This document shows, piece after piece, positions 25,242 through 37,400 of a DNA stretch of 64,000 nucleotides. Origin of the DNA: Echinococcus granulosus (lineage: Eukaryota; Platyhelminthes; Cestoda; Cyclophyllidea; Taeniidae); contig NW_020170398.1 in NCBI RefSeq assembly GCF_000524195.1, forward strand, positions 32,087 to 96,086, given 5' to 3'. Each line of letters starts with the position of its first letter. Position 1 is the stretch's first letter. A model generated the notes under the pieces. That model was not told the origin of the DNA. It worked only from the letters and a program-made list of their open reading frames with translations, and made no database searches. A program made the position numbers and the translations under genes.

Positions 25242-26960
25242 AATTATGGCTTGTAACTGACTCACCAGTAAAACTTCACAGTTTGTGAGTGCTCACAAAC
25301 GAAAGAAAATGGCTGTGTTTATATTAGGAGTGGTTAAATGCACCTTGACTTTGTAATGCTTTGGTTGTTTGTTTAAATTTCGGATATTGCAATGAGGCTA
25401 CTTGGGTGCTTCGCCATGTCATCTCGGCAGCCCCAAGCCAAGTCAAATATACATTTTACCTGAATATTAAGGCCTCTTTCGTCTGCAAAGGAGTCTCGAG
25501 CACTGCATAAATATATGAGGAGAATCTAACTAAAAACCAAGACATTCCTATCATTTATTTTTATAAAATTGGTGTGAAAATGAAGCACAACGTTATTCAA
25601 ATTACTACCTGACAAATTGCCAAGGGAATCAAATTGCTAATCCGGAAAAAAATGAAAAAAAGTGCTGTAGCTTAAGAACACGGAGTGATCAATTTAGCAG
25701 ATAAAATGATTGGGTGTAGTCAATTAACCAACGAGTGAAGAATAAACCGACTGCGATCTTCATGCATCTATCATAAATGGCCAATGAATAGGTAAATGTG
25801 CTCTTTGCACTTTCGAAGAAAACGGTAAATACAATTAACGCATTTTGAGCCCATCCCAGTCGCTAGATTACAATAGTGTATGCCTCCACCGCTATGTGGT
25901 CACTTTTGGTTAAAATTAAAGCAGATCTCACACTATAACTGTGAGAAAGCATATTCGTTCAAATAGGCTTTGCCAAAAAAACATTTCACAATCACAGAGA
26001 TCAAACTTTACAGAGCTTAAGTGAATGTAGCATAATTCTATATCAATTTAGCGAAGTGAAGCTATGACAGCTCTTACAAAGCATTCATCAATGATATGAA
26101 GGTTTAACAAAATTGATGAAAATACTCTTAAATAATTATCTGATGAGGAACACAACTTTAACTTATTTAATGCAAAAAGATAACAGAAGTGTCTATTTTC
26201 TTCTTCTGTGGTCAGTCGCTTAATTGTAAACAGAATAAAATAAAGCTGCAAGCAACACCTTTTCTGATAGACCGGTTAGCTAATTGAACAAGTTCCTTTT
26301 TTTACCTCACTTTACTTCTCCTCACCGATGTCTCAGTTAATGGGCAAATTGTCACAGTCCAACACATGCGTTAGTGCCTAAAAAAACTAATGTATATTGT
26401 TGAGACCCAATACTAGGCCCTTTATGCAGCAAAGCTGTCATGCTTTCCACTCATGATTTTTGATAGCTAGTTCATTTAATAGTTTTTCATTACTACCTAG
26501 AACTCATACCGAGACGGCTGACCATGCTTTAGAAGCAATCATACAAAATCACAGCGGGAAGCAAAATTGCTTTATATTTGGAAATATTTAATTTTCAAAA
26601 ACACTACTTTTCAACTGATGTGTAAGAAAATAACAATGTTAATGCAACGGTGCTATGAAGCGTAGATGCGCTACAGTCGAACACAGATACATCTGACCCT
26701 GCCCTGCTTGTAAAGTGTTGCTTGAACTAAGCGAATGTAGTTTAACTTTTTCTCCTTTACTAAACGAATTCCCTTTGGTGCCAAAGCTGCTGAAGGTAGC
26801 CTCTTGCCACGCGTTTCGCATACGCTCTAAAGGGGATGCAGCCTGCTGTGGCAGAGGCTACCATACGAAAATGGTTCCAATTAAAAATGGAACTTAGTAA
26901 TGATTCACCTAAAGAGAAGGGGATCACAGTCAGCAGGATCCTTTATTCCTATTAGCCACA
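25240..26960 (+). mobile_element. Dispersed element E1, copy 3
   Basis: This is the forward counterpart of 5,825-7,535. It begins with a perfect palindromic hairpin (25281-25300), holds a reverse R2 module (25,380-25,520), and ends with a remnant frame VASCHAFRIRSKGDAACC at about 26,790-26,880. That frame matches the minus-strand remnant of copy 1, so the element may once have carried coding sequence. Confidence 0.65.
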
Positions 26961-27829
26961 AAAAATTTCAAATAGCTATTAAGAATAACTGAATCAAAAA
27001 TGTTTAGTCATATTTAATGTGGGTAATGGCAAAAATATTCGCACCTGCAACAAGTGATTGAGGAGGGTCGTGAAAACAAAAGATCAACTGATGAATGCGA
27101 GTTTCCTTTTTATTATTTGAAAACATGCGAACAGGGAATTCCATACCCGATTTTACGTTATTTTACCCACGACAAGTTTTTTTCACCTCTTTTCCCGTAT
27201 TCCTCCAACAGTAATGCTCCACATTATTGCCGCAAATCATTAGTATCGTAACAGTCGAAAGGGTTCAGACAAGTGGAAAATAAGAGTGACATAGAAACAA
27301 ATTTGGCTATGTCCAAGTTTGATTTCAGTCTGATTTCTAAGGACACATTTTCGAATAAAAGGACTGTTAGTATTTAGCTTGCGCTCTGTTGATTACGGAG
27401 TATGAAATGTAATAGTAAATTGTCTAGGAACCAAATATTGGACATAAGAATTCTTTTCACAGTTATTTTGTCTTTTTTATAAAAACTACCATAAATTGCT
27501 TGCTTTCCCTGTGTTTATAAAGTCACACCACCACAATTGTTAAAATAGATATTACTTTAAGCCTATTCCTTTGAGAGGATTTATGGAACCATGGATAGTT
27601 TAATGATACATCGTTTACTAATTTAGCAATATTCTGCTTATCTTCCTCATATGCTATACCTGATGTCTGATTTCGGTTTTGATTTTCTTATTTCACAATT
27701 TATTTACTCTAAGTGCAACTATGGAGACCAGCAAACGGGTGAGTAATACAAATGTTTAGTGAGTATTTTGCATTGGTCGGATTTCTGTGACACATGTAAC
27801 ATCCAATTTCACTGAAACTTCGCTGTGTT
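26961..27829. other. No recognised feature
   Basis: AT-rich spacer between E1 copy 3 and the repeat at 27,830. One frame (27,054-27,251) has no recognisable motif. Confidence 0.45.
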
Positions 27830-28050
27830 TCAATTAACCATGGAAACATTGCCACGGATTCGAATGCATGTTGGGCTCTGCAATTTCCTCCCGGACCTAT
27901 TTACATTTAACTTTGGCAAAGTTAGTGTCTTGTGGTAAAGTACTGGCTACCTGAAGTACTGCATTTATTAGACGATTTAAATTAAACAAATCTTCCGGTT
28001 TAGAGAATATATAGACGTTTCTTTGTAGTTATGAAGAGAAGTTGACAAAG
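27830..28050 (+). repeat. Diverged repeat, copy 2 (partner at 22,310)
   Basis: Counterpart of 22,310-22,570; it runs directly into the R2 module at 28,050. Confidence 0.45.
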
Positions 28051-28150
28051 GAATAGGACTACTGCGATGGCTCGAAGGCAAAGGCACAATGGCGGTGCGC
28101 CTAAGCAGTCCGTCTTCCGAAACCGAGAATCAAACAAACAACCTATTCAT
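28050..28150 (+). repeat. R2 module (forward, partial)
   Basis: Only the second half is present: TGGCTCGAAGGC, CAATGGCGGTGCGCCTAAG and CCGAGAATCAAACAAACAAC. Confidence 0.5.
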
Positions 28151-30099
28151 TACACTTACAGGTGCCGAGTTATATTCTTCCGTTATTATTTTGATTATTT
28201 TATATGATTTTGCGAGAATTAGTTAAAAACAAAATTAACTCTATACTATAAGTGGGAGCTAAAAACCTAGTCTAGAATCTGACTTTATTTTGGAACCAAC
28301 TCAGCGCAGCCTCATAAGGCCTAACTTTAGTGAAGATGCGTTAGCACCGTAAAAAGAATGTTTATCCTTGTGAGGCATCCCAAAAGGGATATTTAGTGTG
28401 ATCCTAAAATAAAACAGCCGAATCAGAAGAAAAATACCCCCTGGTGAATAAATTGCGTTAGCAGCGTATGTTCTACAACTCTCTCCTAAATAGACGCAAA
28501 CCTTCTCTGGATTCCACTTCAATACAATGTCCTGCCTCTGGAAGCCAGAAGGAAGCCAAATGTTAGTGCTGTTTCCACCTCCCATCTATCTTTCAACTGT
28601 CTGTTCTATTTTGCATGCCATCATGTGATTGCCTGTCTGATGCCATAAATGGGTAGGCATTTGGACAAATATCATCCGAAGAATACAAAGGATGCTTAGG
28701 CACACAAAAATTGAAGTTTGCTAGCCCTACGCATTCTTTTGTTGAAAAACTAGTAAGGAGGAGTTTCCACCTTTCCAAGCGAATGCTTACCCTCGTGAGG
28801 CACCCTAAAGGGGCTGTTTCTGTACAGTCGAGGAGAAGTAAATAGCAAGTCACCTCATTACTAAATATTCAAATGTATGGATGAAATTGTGCATTTCATA
28901 GCCTATTTCTTTTGCATTACCACTAATCCAAATGCAAGTTTGCCCCTTCCCAATCATTGCGTCGAATAACCGCCAAGAAACCAAAGTAGCCAAATATTAA
29001 ACAGGCATAGCATTTGGTTTATTAGGTTTGACAACTTAAGTTATCATTTTATCTATACAACTGTTTCGCCTTTCTATATTATCAAGGGATTCTGCTGCTG
29101 CTGTATCCAAAGCATCTTGGCTTTGTTACAGCTTTTCACAATTATCTCCGTGGAATCATGCATGATTACACATAAAAGGTAAAGGATTTCCAGAATGTTT
29201 GCTTTATCAACCCATTTAAATGGTTTTTACTCATCAAAATATGCAGTATTCACCATTTTGAAATCTCACTTAGCTTCGCAATTGTCTTTTAGAATGGTAA
29301 AGTCTTCGGATCTGCTGTTTGGCTTTCTTTGTTGGCGCATGGGGTGATATCAATATTTTGGGGGTTGAGCAAAACTTCTACTTCAAAAACAGCAAACGAC
29401 AACCATAAAGTCGGAAGGGAGCCACCTTTTTGCAGGACAAGTCAAATAAGTATACCTCATACCCCAAAACTTACCCGTTGGCGGATTTGGACCTTAGCTG
29501 GGCTTAAAGGGAAGGCAGGAGGGAGGCACTGTCTCATTTTGTCTTTCATATACTGATAAAATATTGCACTAGACGACTTCCCCTTGGTTTTGGATCGAAA
29601 ATTTTCATAACCTCATGCAAAGTAGCGAAGATTGTAGGATAGATGAGAAGAGGCAGTAATTGTGAAAAGTTAAGTGAGATATAACTGAATGGGCTTGGCA
29701 TTTTATACCAAATTCTTGACTTCGTAATTTATGACTCTAATAACACATTGCATTTAGACCCCACAATTTTTTGAAGCTGTAACAATACGATATAGAAGGA
29801 ATTTATGACAAACCTTGAAAAACAGCATGAACAATGAAGTGCTAAGTATTTGACTGACCAAATGAGGTTTTTTTGTTTACCAGAACTCGTTGACCTATCC
29901 CATCACCTTGAATGTGTAGCGTCCGTAATTCAAATGGAAGGTGGCAGTGCAATCATTTTTCAAGTTGTTATCATGAAACTGTAGAGTCTCAGGTCTTTCC
30001 TGAAGCCGTAATGAACCATGCAAAAATACAGGACCCATTTCTGATACACGTATAGAAGACCGTTCTGCCAAGAAGAAAGCGCTAATTCCAGTCTAAAGA
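28151..30099. other. Spacer with a small local duplication
   Basis: The segment at 28,355-28,400 (CTTGTGAGGCATCCCAAAAG) recurs at 28,785-28,830 (CTCGTGAGGCACCCTAAAGG), a direct repeat about 425 bp apart that underlies two minus-strand frames. No gene was recognised. Confidence 0.4.
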
Positions 30100-31090
30100 G
30101 ACCGTGCAGTCAAACGTACTATTAAAATAAATAATCTTTGTTACAAGGTAGCCAAATAGCAAACGAATCTGCCATTTGACAGTAAGAGAACACCTCCATG
30201 ACGACCGATCCAGCCTTGACTACTCAAAGTTTTCGCATTGTAAACTTCCATAGTTACCATTCCAGAGGCACAAGTAGCAATTTTCAAGAGACTAGGGAAT
30301 TATGAAGTAAATGGGTTTGATCATGAACCACATACATCAACGGGGACCTCTCAATGCATTATTTTTTCGGTGGATGCGGCCAATGGTGAGTACCCTAAAT
30401 TTGAGCTGAGAAATCCCGCTCCGAAAGATCGTTTGAACATGCTTTCTGCTAACCGTACACATGTGCAAAAGCTAGATTATCTTACTTAAGCCTGACGCCA
30501 CAAATATGATAAATCGTATACGGTAACCGCTTACACCAACTCGCACCACGGACAGAGCATTAAGTTTAAAATGATTACATGAGTATGAAATGTTATTGGA
30601 CTGGAGATAATTGCAGTTTTTAGTTTTGGAGGAGCAGCTAAACTAATGCAAGTGCCTGCTGACAATCAGTATCATTACTGAAGTAGCAAGACCTCCAGGC
30701 CGTAGTTATCGGGTGCGTACTGAGAGCCAGACGAAAAGTGAATGATAACCTTGTAGGTGAGCTAAATACCAAAAAAAGGTAAGCTTATATGTCAAATTCG
30801 ACGCCGGAGGTGGATGGCATTACACACATTGAAACAATTCGACAACGCAAGCTAAACAGACGAACCTCAGGAACAAGAAGCTGTTGCATGGCTTTTCTTT
30901 CTGCTTAAAAAAAATCACGCAATGGTAATGCTCAATCAAAACCTAAGCCCACTTCACCTGACCTGACAAAATGAGACTGCTTTGAAGCGCCTGTTAACGC
31001 TTGATGGAAGCAAATCAACCCAAACTTTCCAAGATAATCTTTCCATCAGGAGTCACACATTAAACACTGCCACTCAGCACTACATTCGTC
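30100..31090 (+). repeat. Repeat E2, copy 1
   Basis: About 1 kb that aligns end to end with 33,040-34,110. Shared strings include TCATGAACCACATACATCA, CCTGACGCCACAAATA, AAACAGACGAAC and AACACTGCCACTCA. No intact frame was found; function and class are unknown. Confidence 0.65.
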
Positions 31091-31609
31091 TCTGGTAGGG
31101 TCGTCTGACAGTACATTAAACTATTAATAAACTCGTGTGACGAATGCAGAGCACTGAGGACGCCTGGTCGGTTGAAGTCAAGGCCACAAGGAATGAGGGC
31201 AAGACCTCAAGTCTATTTTAGATAGAATGCTGCAGGATAGCTGGGTGTGCAAGTGTTATATCTGCCCAAGTCTCATATAGCACTGACAGGCCAGTAAAGC
31301 TCAACACAATTGACGCTGGAAGCTGTAACGCAAAGAACAGAACTGTAGCGGATTTTGAAATAACTATTTAAAATCCAAAAAGGTTCTCTTCATTTTATGT
31401 CACGCTCTGATTTTCTTATCTCAGTTCATTATCAAGTGTGGCATATGACGCACAAGACATACTTTTTCTCTATTTGTTTGCAACAGGTTACACCAAACCG
31501 TGTCGCAGGTGCTTACTACTCAATTGGGCGTAGAGTAATGAAACAGATTTACGGTATTTTTAGTTTGAGGATAATCTCACTATTTTGGTTTCTGGCAGAG
31601 GGTTGAATT

Positions 31610-31730
31610 AGCTGGAACCAGATAAGCTATAATTGTCCGCATTCGCGTAATATCCTTTGCAAATGAGCGTACTAAGCACAGCAGAATGATGCGAATGCAG
31701 CAAAAATGTACAAGTTGCATTTAATCGTGA
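31610..31730 (-). repeat. Short repeat (partner at 8,780)
   Basis: Reverse-orientation counterpart of 8,780-8,900. Both lie close to R2-type sequence. Confidence 0.4.
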
Positions 31731-31959
31731 TTTTGGAAGTTTAGCAATCAGATTGTGACATTTTGATTGTTTGCATAACGCCGCGTTTGTGTTACGCGGA
31801 CACTTAAGGCTTTGCTCCTGTACTTCCTTTGTCAATTGCCCTTGGAATTTCTGCACTTCGACAATACAATTTCCGCCCCAGTGCTACGACTTCCTTTGAC
31901 TTCAGGGAGAACTTGGGGAGCTGCAGTATAATCCGACACGTAATGTTTGCTGCTAATTA

Positions 31960-33030
31960 GATGTAAATTAAATAGGACTTCGAACTGGCCCACTAATTAA
32001 CCTTCGCAGTTTTTGGGTGCTCACAAACTAAAGAAAATGATTGCTTTTACATCCGCAGCTGGTAAACATACCTTGATTTTTAACGTAAATAAATTAAATG
32101 CAATACTTTGCTTGTTTGTTTAACTCTCGGCCTTGTAGATAGGCAATTCAGGTGCTCCGCCATTGTACTTTCTCCGGGTGGACTGGCCCCCGGGCCATAC
32201 CCTTAGTCCCAAGTCCCACTGTAGGTATCACGTCTCCTTCCATCCTCAGGGAGGCCCCGACAGTCTATGAAGATAGTGAAAAATGTTACAAAAAATAGGA
32301 ATATTCCCTTTATTTACTTCCAATAAGTTTGATTTTCTAACATTAAATTATGGGGAAATTGAAGAACATTGTGTGCCTAATCATCGCAAGACTTATTATT
32401 GAATTAGGAAAAAAAAGGCAAAAGAATGGAATTCGATGAGAAAAGCACAGAGTAAACGATTTAGCAGCTAACAATGGGAAAAGTGGTTAAATATGCAAGT
32501 GGTAAATTCTTTGGTTTCCTTATTAGGAGTTAAACAAAAGAACCAACCCTGTGCGTTCCTCGTGTTGATTTACTGGAGTGGTCAATCACTCAATAAATGG
32601 GAAGTAAATTAACTGGGGCCTTAATGGATTGATTGCAAATGACAATTTCCATTAGCATTTCCAAAGAAAGTAATGCATGCTACTAACCTATTTTGAGCCC
32701 ATCAAACCGTAAAATGATAAAATATGCGCTTTCTCACCGTTAAGTGGTCCCCATTAGTTGAATCAAAGCCGATTTCATGCTTCAACAATGAGAATACACA
32801 TTTGTTTGACAGTCTTTACCAAAAAATATTTCGCGATTGAGGAAGAATAACATTGGTAAGCTGGAACGGATGTTGCAGAACCTTGGAGCTTTGACAGCGT
32901 TTCAGAAAGCACTCGTCTCTGATGCTTAGGTTACACGAAATTGATGAGCATGCTTAAAAATAATTACCTGGAACACGATTACTGCTTAAAGTATTAAGGG
33001 AGTTATTTTTAACGTACAAAGAGAAGATTG
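31960..33030 (+). mobile_element. Dispersed element E1, copy 4 (3' end replaced)
   Basis: It carries the hairpin motif (32009-32028), the R2 module (32,100-32,290), and the GGTCAATCACTCAATAAATG and ATTTTGAGCCCATC segments. Similarity to copy 3 fades near 33,030, where repeat E2 copy 2 begins. Confidence 0.6.
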
Positions 33031-33039
33031 TGCTGCCCT

Positions 33040-34110
33040 AGTCCAAAGAGTCCGTGCGGTCAATCGTAAAATTAAATCGGAACCATTATTGTTACAAAGT
33101 ACGCAAATGGCAAACTAGTCTGCTATTTGATATTAAACAACCAACTTCATGTTGACTGCATCAAGCTTAACAATTAAGAGTTTTTTGTACTGCAAAGGCG
33201 TATGTCTATCCTTCCAGAAGCACGGTTAGCTCTATAGTCGTGTAGAAGAGCAATTTTCGTGAGACTACAGGAATGTGAAGCTAACGAATTTGGTCATGAA
33301 CCACATACATCATTGGTGACATCTCAAAACATTATTCTCTTTTGAAAACGCGGCCAGTGGTGAACACTCTGAATGTGGGCTGAGAAACTCCACTTCGAAT
33401 GACCGTTAGAACGTTTTCTGCCAACAGCACACGTGGGATGCATAGCTTACCTTAAATAAGCCTGACGCCACAAATACAATGCATTAAATATGGTAACAGA
33501 TTGCACAAAATCATACCGCTGATAGAGTTTTGAGTGCAAAACGATGAACGGATACGAAGCAGCCCTGAGCTGGAGATAACTGTTTTTTTAGTTTTTGAGC
33601 AGCAGTTGAACTGGTGCAAGTGCCTGATGATAATCAGCATCATGGCGGAGCAACAAGACCTTTGGGCCATGGTGATCAGTTGCGCATTGAGAACCAGGCG
33701 GAAGACAACTACTAACCCTGAAGGTGAGCCCAATGTCATACAAGAAGCTGAGTTGGACCATGCTCAACAAAAAACAAGGTTTACGTCTAAAACTCGGCAC
33801 CAGAGCAGGCCAACATTGAACTATTTAAAGCGACTTGACAACACAAACTAAACAGACGAACTTCAGGAATGAGAAGGCGTTGTATGACTTTTCCTTCTGC
33901 TTAACGATAGTTAATAGCAATTAATTCAAACATCAAACACAACGGTAATGATCAATCAAAGACAGAAACCCATTTTAGCTAACCAGACAAAAGATCGCTT
34001 CAAGCGTTGGAAAACGCTTAATAGAGGCAAGCCAACCCAACCATGGTTAGACAACCTTCTCTCCATCAGGCATCACACAAACAACACTGCCACTCAATTT
34101 AACCCATCCA
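33040..34110 (+). repeat. Repeat E2, copy 2
   Basis: Diverged direct copy of 30,100-31,090. It ends about 45 bp short of the UTP14 polyadenylation signal. A smaller related piece may lie at 37,890-37,940, where CCTCTGAGTTCCTGGTGGCA resembles part of this repeat in reverse orientation. Confidence 0.65.
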
Positions 34111-34152
34111 GAAACCCGACAACTGTCAGGAGCATATTTACAGCAGCAACGC

Positions 34153-34158
34153 TTTATT
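34153..34158 (-). terminator. Polyadenylation signal of UTP14
   Basis: AATAAA on the minus strand lies 21 nt downstream of the UTP14 stop, giving a very short 3' UTR. The copy of repeat E2 ends about 50 bp further on. Confidence 0.7.
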
Positions 34159-34179
34159 GACACAATCCCATCTATCAAA

Positions 34180-34401
34180 TCACACTTTCTTCTTTCCTGT
34201 CAGTAACCGAAGAGCATCTTTCTCACGTAGTAGGGCGACGTCCTGACTGATTGGTTTGATGACTCGACCTGCCTTGAGGATGACTTTGGGTTTAGTGAGC
34301 TCCCTGTGAGCTGCTTCTGTGGTCCACTCGCGACAAATTGGCTGTGCCAACGCCTGCTCATACTGCTCCGGTTTGGCATAGGGGAAGGGAATCGTTTTAA
34401 C
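34180..34401 (-). CDS. UTP14: UTP14 last exon with stop
   Basis: The acceptor TTTAACAG precedes 34401, and 73 codons run to TGA at 34180-34182. The sequence VKTIPFPYAKPEQYEQ matches the family's VRVLPYPF...QFE block, and REWTTEAAHRELTKPKV followed by AGRVIKPI matches its TPKVVTKPGHIINPI block. It ends in a basic GKKKV tail. Confidence 0.92.
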   Translation of the reverse strand, partial: VKTIPFPYAKPEQYEQALAQPICREWTTEAAHRELTKPKVILKAGRVIKPISQDVALLREKDALRLLTGKKKV

Positions 34402-37400
34402 CTGTTAAACAATAGAAAAACGTGAGCATTAATGCTTAGTACAGCGTGAAAGAGGGAACGTACTAATATGTAAAAACTTTTTTTGTCTATTGAAGCAGAT
34501 GATAAACAATGATAACCCACCAATGAGTAATCAACTTTGACTACCACCAATAAGCAATTCGAAGACAGGCCATATTCACATTTACCATATGGTAGATGAT
34601 GCTAATCCTGCATGGAAATGGGTCCGAATGTCATAAAATCTCAAAATAGAGATAATTATGTAGGTCAACCTTCATGAGGGGTCTGACTTTCCTTCAAATA
34701 ACCCACGATTATGGATAGGAGGTGGGGGAAAAGAACGGTTGCGCTTAAACAAATAACCAATTTGCGGACAAACTTAACGCCCGGCCCTCGAAAATTTATT
34801 GTGGTGTACTACCTGGTCTTTGAACCATACAAATATTCCCATATTTTGAAAGCGGTAAGAAAGAGTACAAATTAGCAGAGCAAAACACAAAAAAATGAGT
34901 TCTTTGGTCGCCAAACTTTGTCTCAGTATGCCTTGGGACGGTGGCATTCAAGTTCCTTCCATAAATGCCCAACATTTACTTCTAAGGATCTTAGAATCAC
35001 GAATCTTGGGGAGTAATCTAATGCCACATCAAATCCACAGTCACCGAACAGCTTAGCATAGTTCCATGCGATCACACCATTTATTGAACGAAATTGCAAA
35101 GTAATAGTTTTAGCCACTGTGCAGAAGAAAATCCTTGAAGTTTACCTCCAAATGCGAAGTGTTTTCGAATGAAAGAATACAAGAAGTTGGGGCATAAAAA
35201 AGTGGGGCAGAATGATACGTTCACAGTGAACGTAGATAGGAAGGTAGGGAGACAGTGAAACACGCAGAGTTGCACAAATATGAATATGCCTCATGGCAGC
35301 TAACTTCTTCCTCTTGAATCGTGTCTTTTGACAAAGGAAAGGAGGAGGCGATGATCAACGCAAGAGCAAAACCAATTTCTATGCAAAAATTTAGAAAAAA
35401 AAACTAATTGTGTGACTGCGCAACCGATCAATTTCTGTAAACTCCCAACTAAGCATACCAAAACAATTAAAGTGAATAGTAAAGCAAAGTGCCATCTCAA
35501 TAAGTACACCAAGACCAATAAAATGAAGAACACGGTGGTCTTCAAGCCATCCAGTGCAAACTTAGAATACCTTACGCTAGCATGATGATGAAAAGAGAGG
35601 AGTTTCTAGTTCTCTTATACGATAAATAACTTGAGGTTACTATGATATTCTTTGGATGGCTGCTGCAGATTGACAGAGTACATGAAAGTGATTTGATTCC
35701 AACTAATCAAAATCAACATTCACCAATTACGTGAACATTTTCATGCTCAGTTCAAAAGAGCGACTTTTAAATGAGAGATAAGGCAACTCTAGGTGGCTAT
35801 GAAAAACTCGTGGATTTCGTCTAGACCTAGATGTGATTGCTACGAAAAATGACAGGGTCGCGAATGAGAAAAATGCAAGATAGGATTCGACAAAAGCGTT
35901 CTCCATGCAGTTTAAAGCATCTAGGAGGTTTGAAAGTCTTGGTTGGAAACGGTGAAGGTGGGAGGAGTGCTAACTGGCAATCTCAGTCATATGACTACAT
36001 TTCCTTTGTTAAGCTGAATATCTCCGCAAGTCAAAGCAATAAACTTTGTAAATTGCACCTTTTGTGTCCAAAAGACTTACTAAAAGTAAACATTCATTTT
36101 CAGAATGTGTGCTTTGCAGTGAGGTAAAGCTTAATCCTGAAAGATTCGAAAGGATCCAAAATAACTACAATGGACTTCTAGATGTAGGGAGCTCCACAAT
36201 TCCAACTACATCTATGAATCTGAGAAACGTAGACCCAAGGCTATGGCTGACTAGGAAAAGCAGAAAGACAGTTAGGAACGCCAAAAATAGTGATTAAATT
36301 TGCCCGCCAGCACCCTACTTAACGTCAGCCTTCAGTTTAAGCAAGCCTAACCCGGGTGAATGCTCAAGCAACTGTTCACAGTAAAGCGTGTAGCAAGCAC
36401 CCAAACTCCCGTTTCCTAAGCCTGGCGAGGAGACTACATTGTGAATTATAAAGTACAAAAGGTTGAGCAGAATACTGTGGGAGGTTGTCTATAACAGAGC
36501 TGACTTTTGAGCAGAATTAAATTAATGATTTTGAATGCCAAGAAGGTAGCAAAAATCAGTTACAATACAAACCACACGACCTAAAAAGTCATTCTCTGCA
36601 AATTGAAACATCACCAGATTCTGTGTTTTACTGGAAAACGGGTGAAGAAATCAATCGCGCATACCAAATGCTTCCTGAGCTCCTCATTCACCCTTTCTTT
36701 AATGATGACCTTTGCACGTCCAAAATCTCTACGTTTACGCTTAGGCGCCTTAATGAGGCGCTTGCGGCGGAGTTCCTCGTCCACCGCTTCGGTGCCAGGA
36801 CCGGTCCATCGATTCCACCCGGGCAGGAAGGTGTCTACATCCTTCAGTGCCTCCTCCTCATTCACTGCACGCTTCTCCGCCTCGAACTCTGCCTCAGCCG
36901 ACTCCACTCCGCCCACCTCGCCCACTGCCTCTTGGAGAGCAGCAAAGAAGTTCTCGTCAGTAGGGTCCAGGAACTCATCCGTCTTTGCATCGGAGTTAAT
37001 GTTGGTAGAGACGGTGGCGGACTTTTGGAGCATTTCGTCAGAAGCGAGAGTGGAGAGAATAGTCGGAGCGGCGGGAGCAGTGTTAGTCATTTCGATATCA
37101 TCGCCTTCGTCCATTTCTGTGGAAGTAGGCTTTTGTGGCTGATTTTCGACCTTTGAAAAGAAAGGATGATAGACATTATGCTTACGTATGAACAGTCAAA
37201 CATTAAACGATGCATGGAGTTTGTAGCAGGTTTTAACGGGATTGAGTGAAAACACATTTATGACTGACAATTTGAGATGGCAGTGCGTACTAGAGCATGG
37301 AGACCGTCGACTGCTACTTTAGAACCGCATTCCCCGACCAAGTGATTCTCAAACAGCTGGTTGTGGACCTTAGAGGAGGCTAGCACATCAACAAACTCGC

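Noticed and set aside
36603..37156. Two plus-strand open frames of about 178 codons
   Set aside because: They are antisense to the UTP14 exon; its strong codon bias keeps the opposite strand open. The minus-strand product is clearly UTP14.
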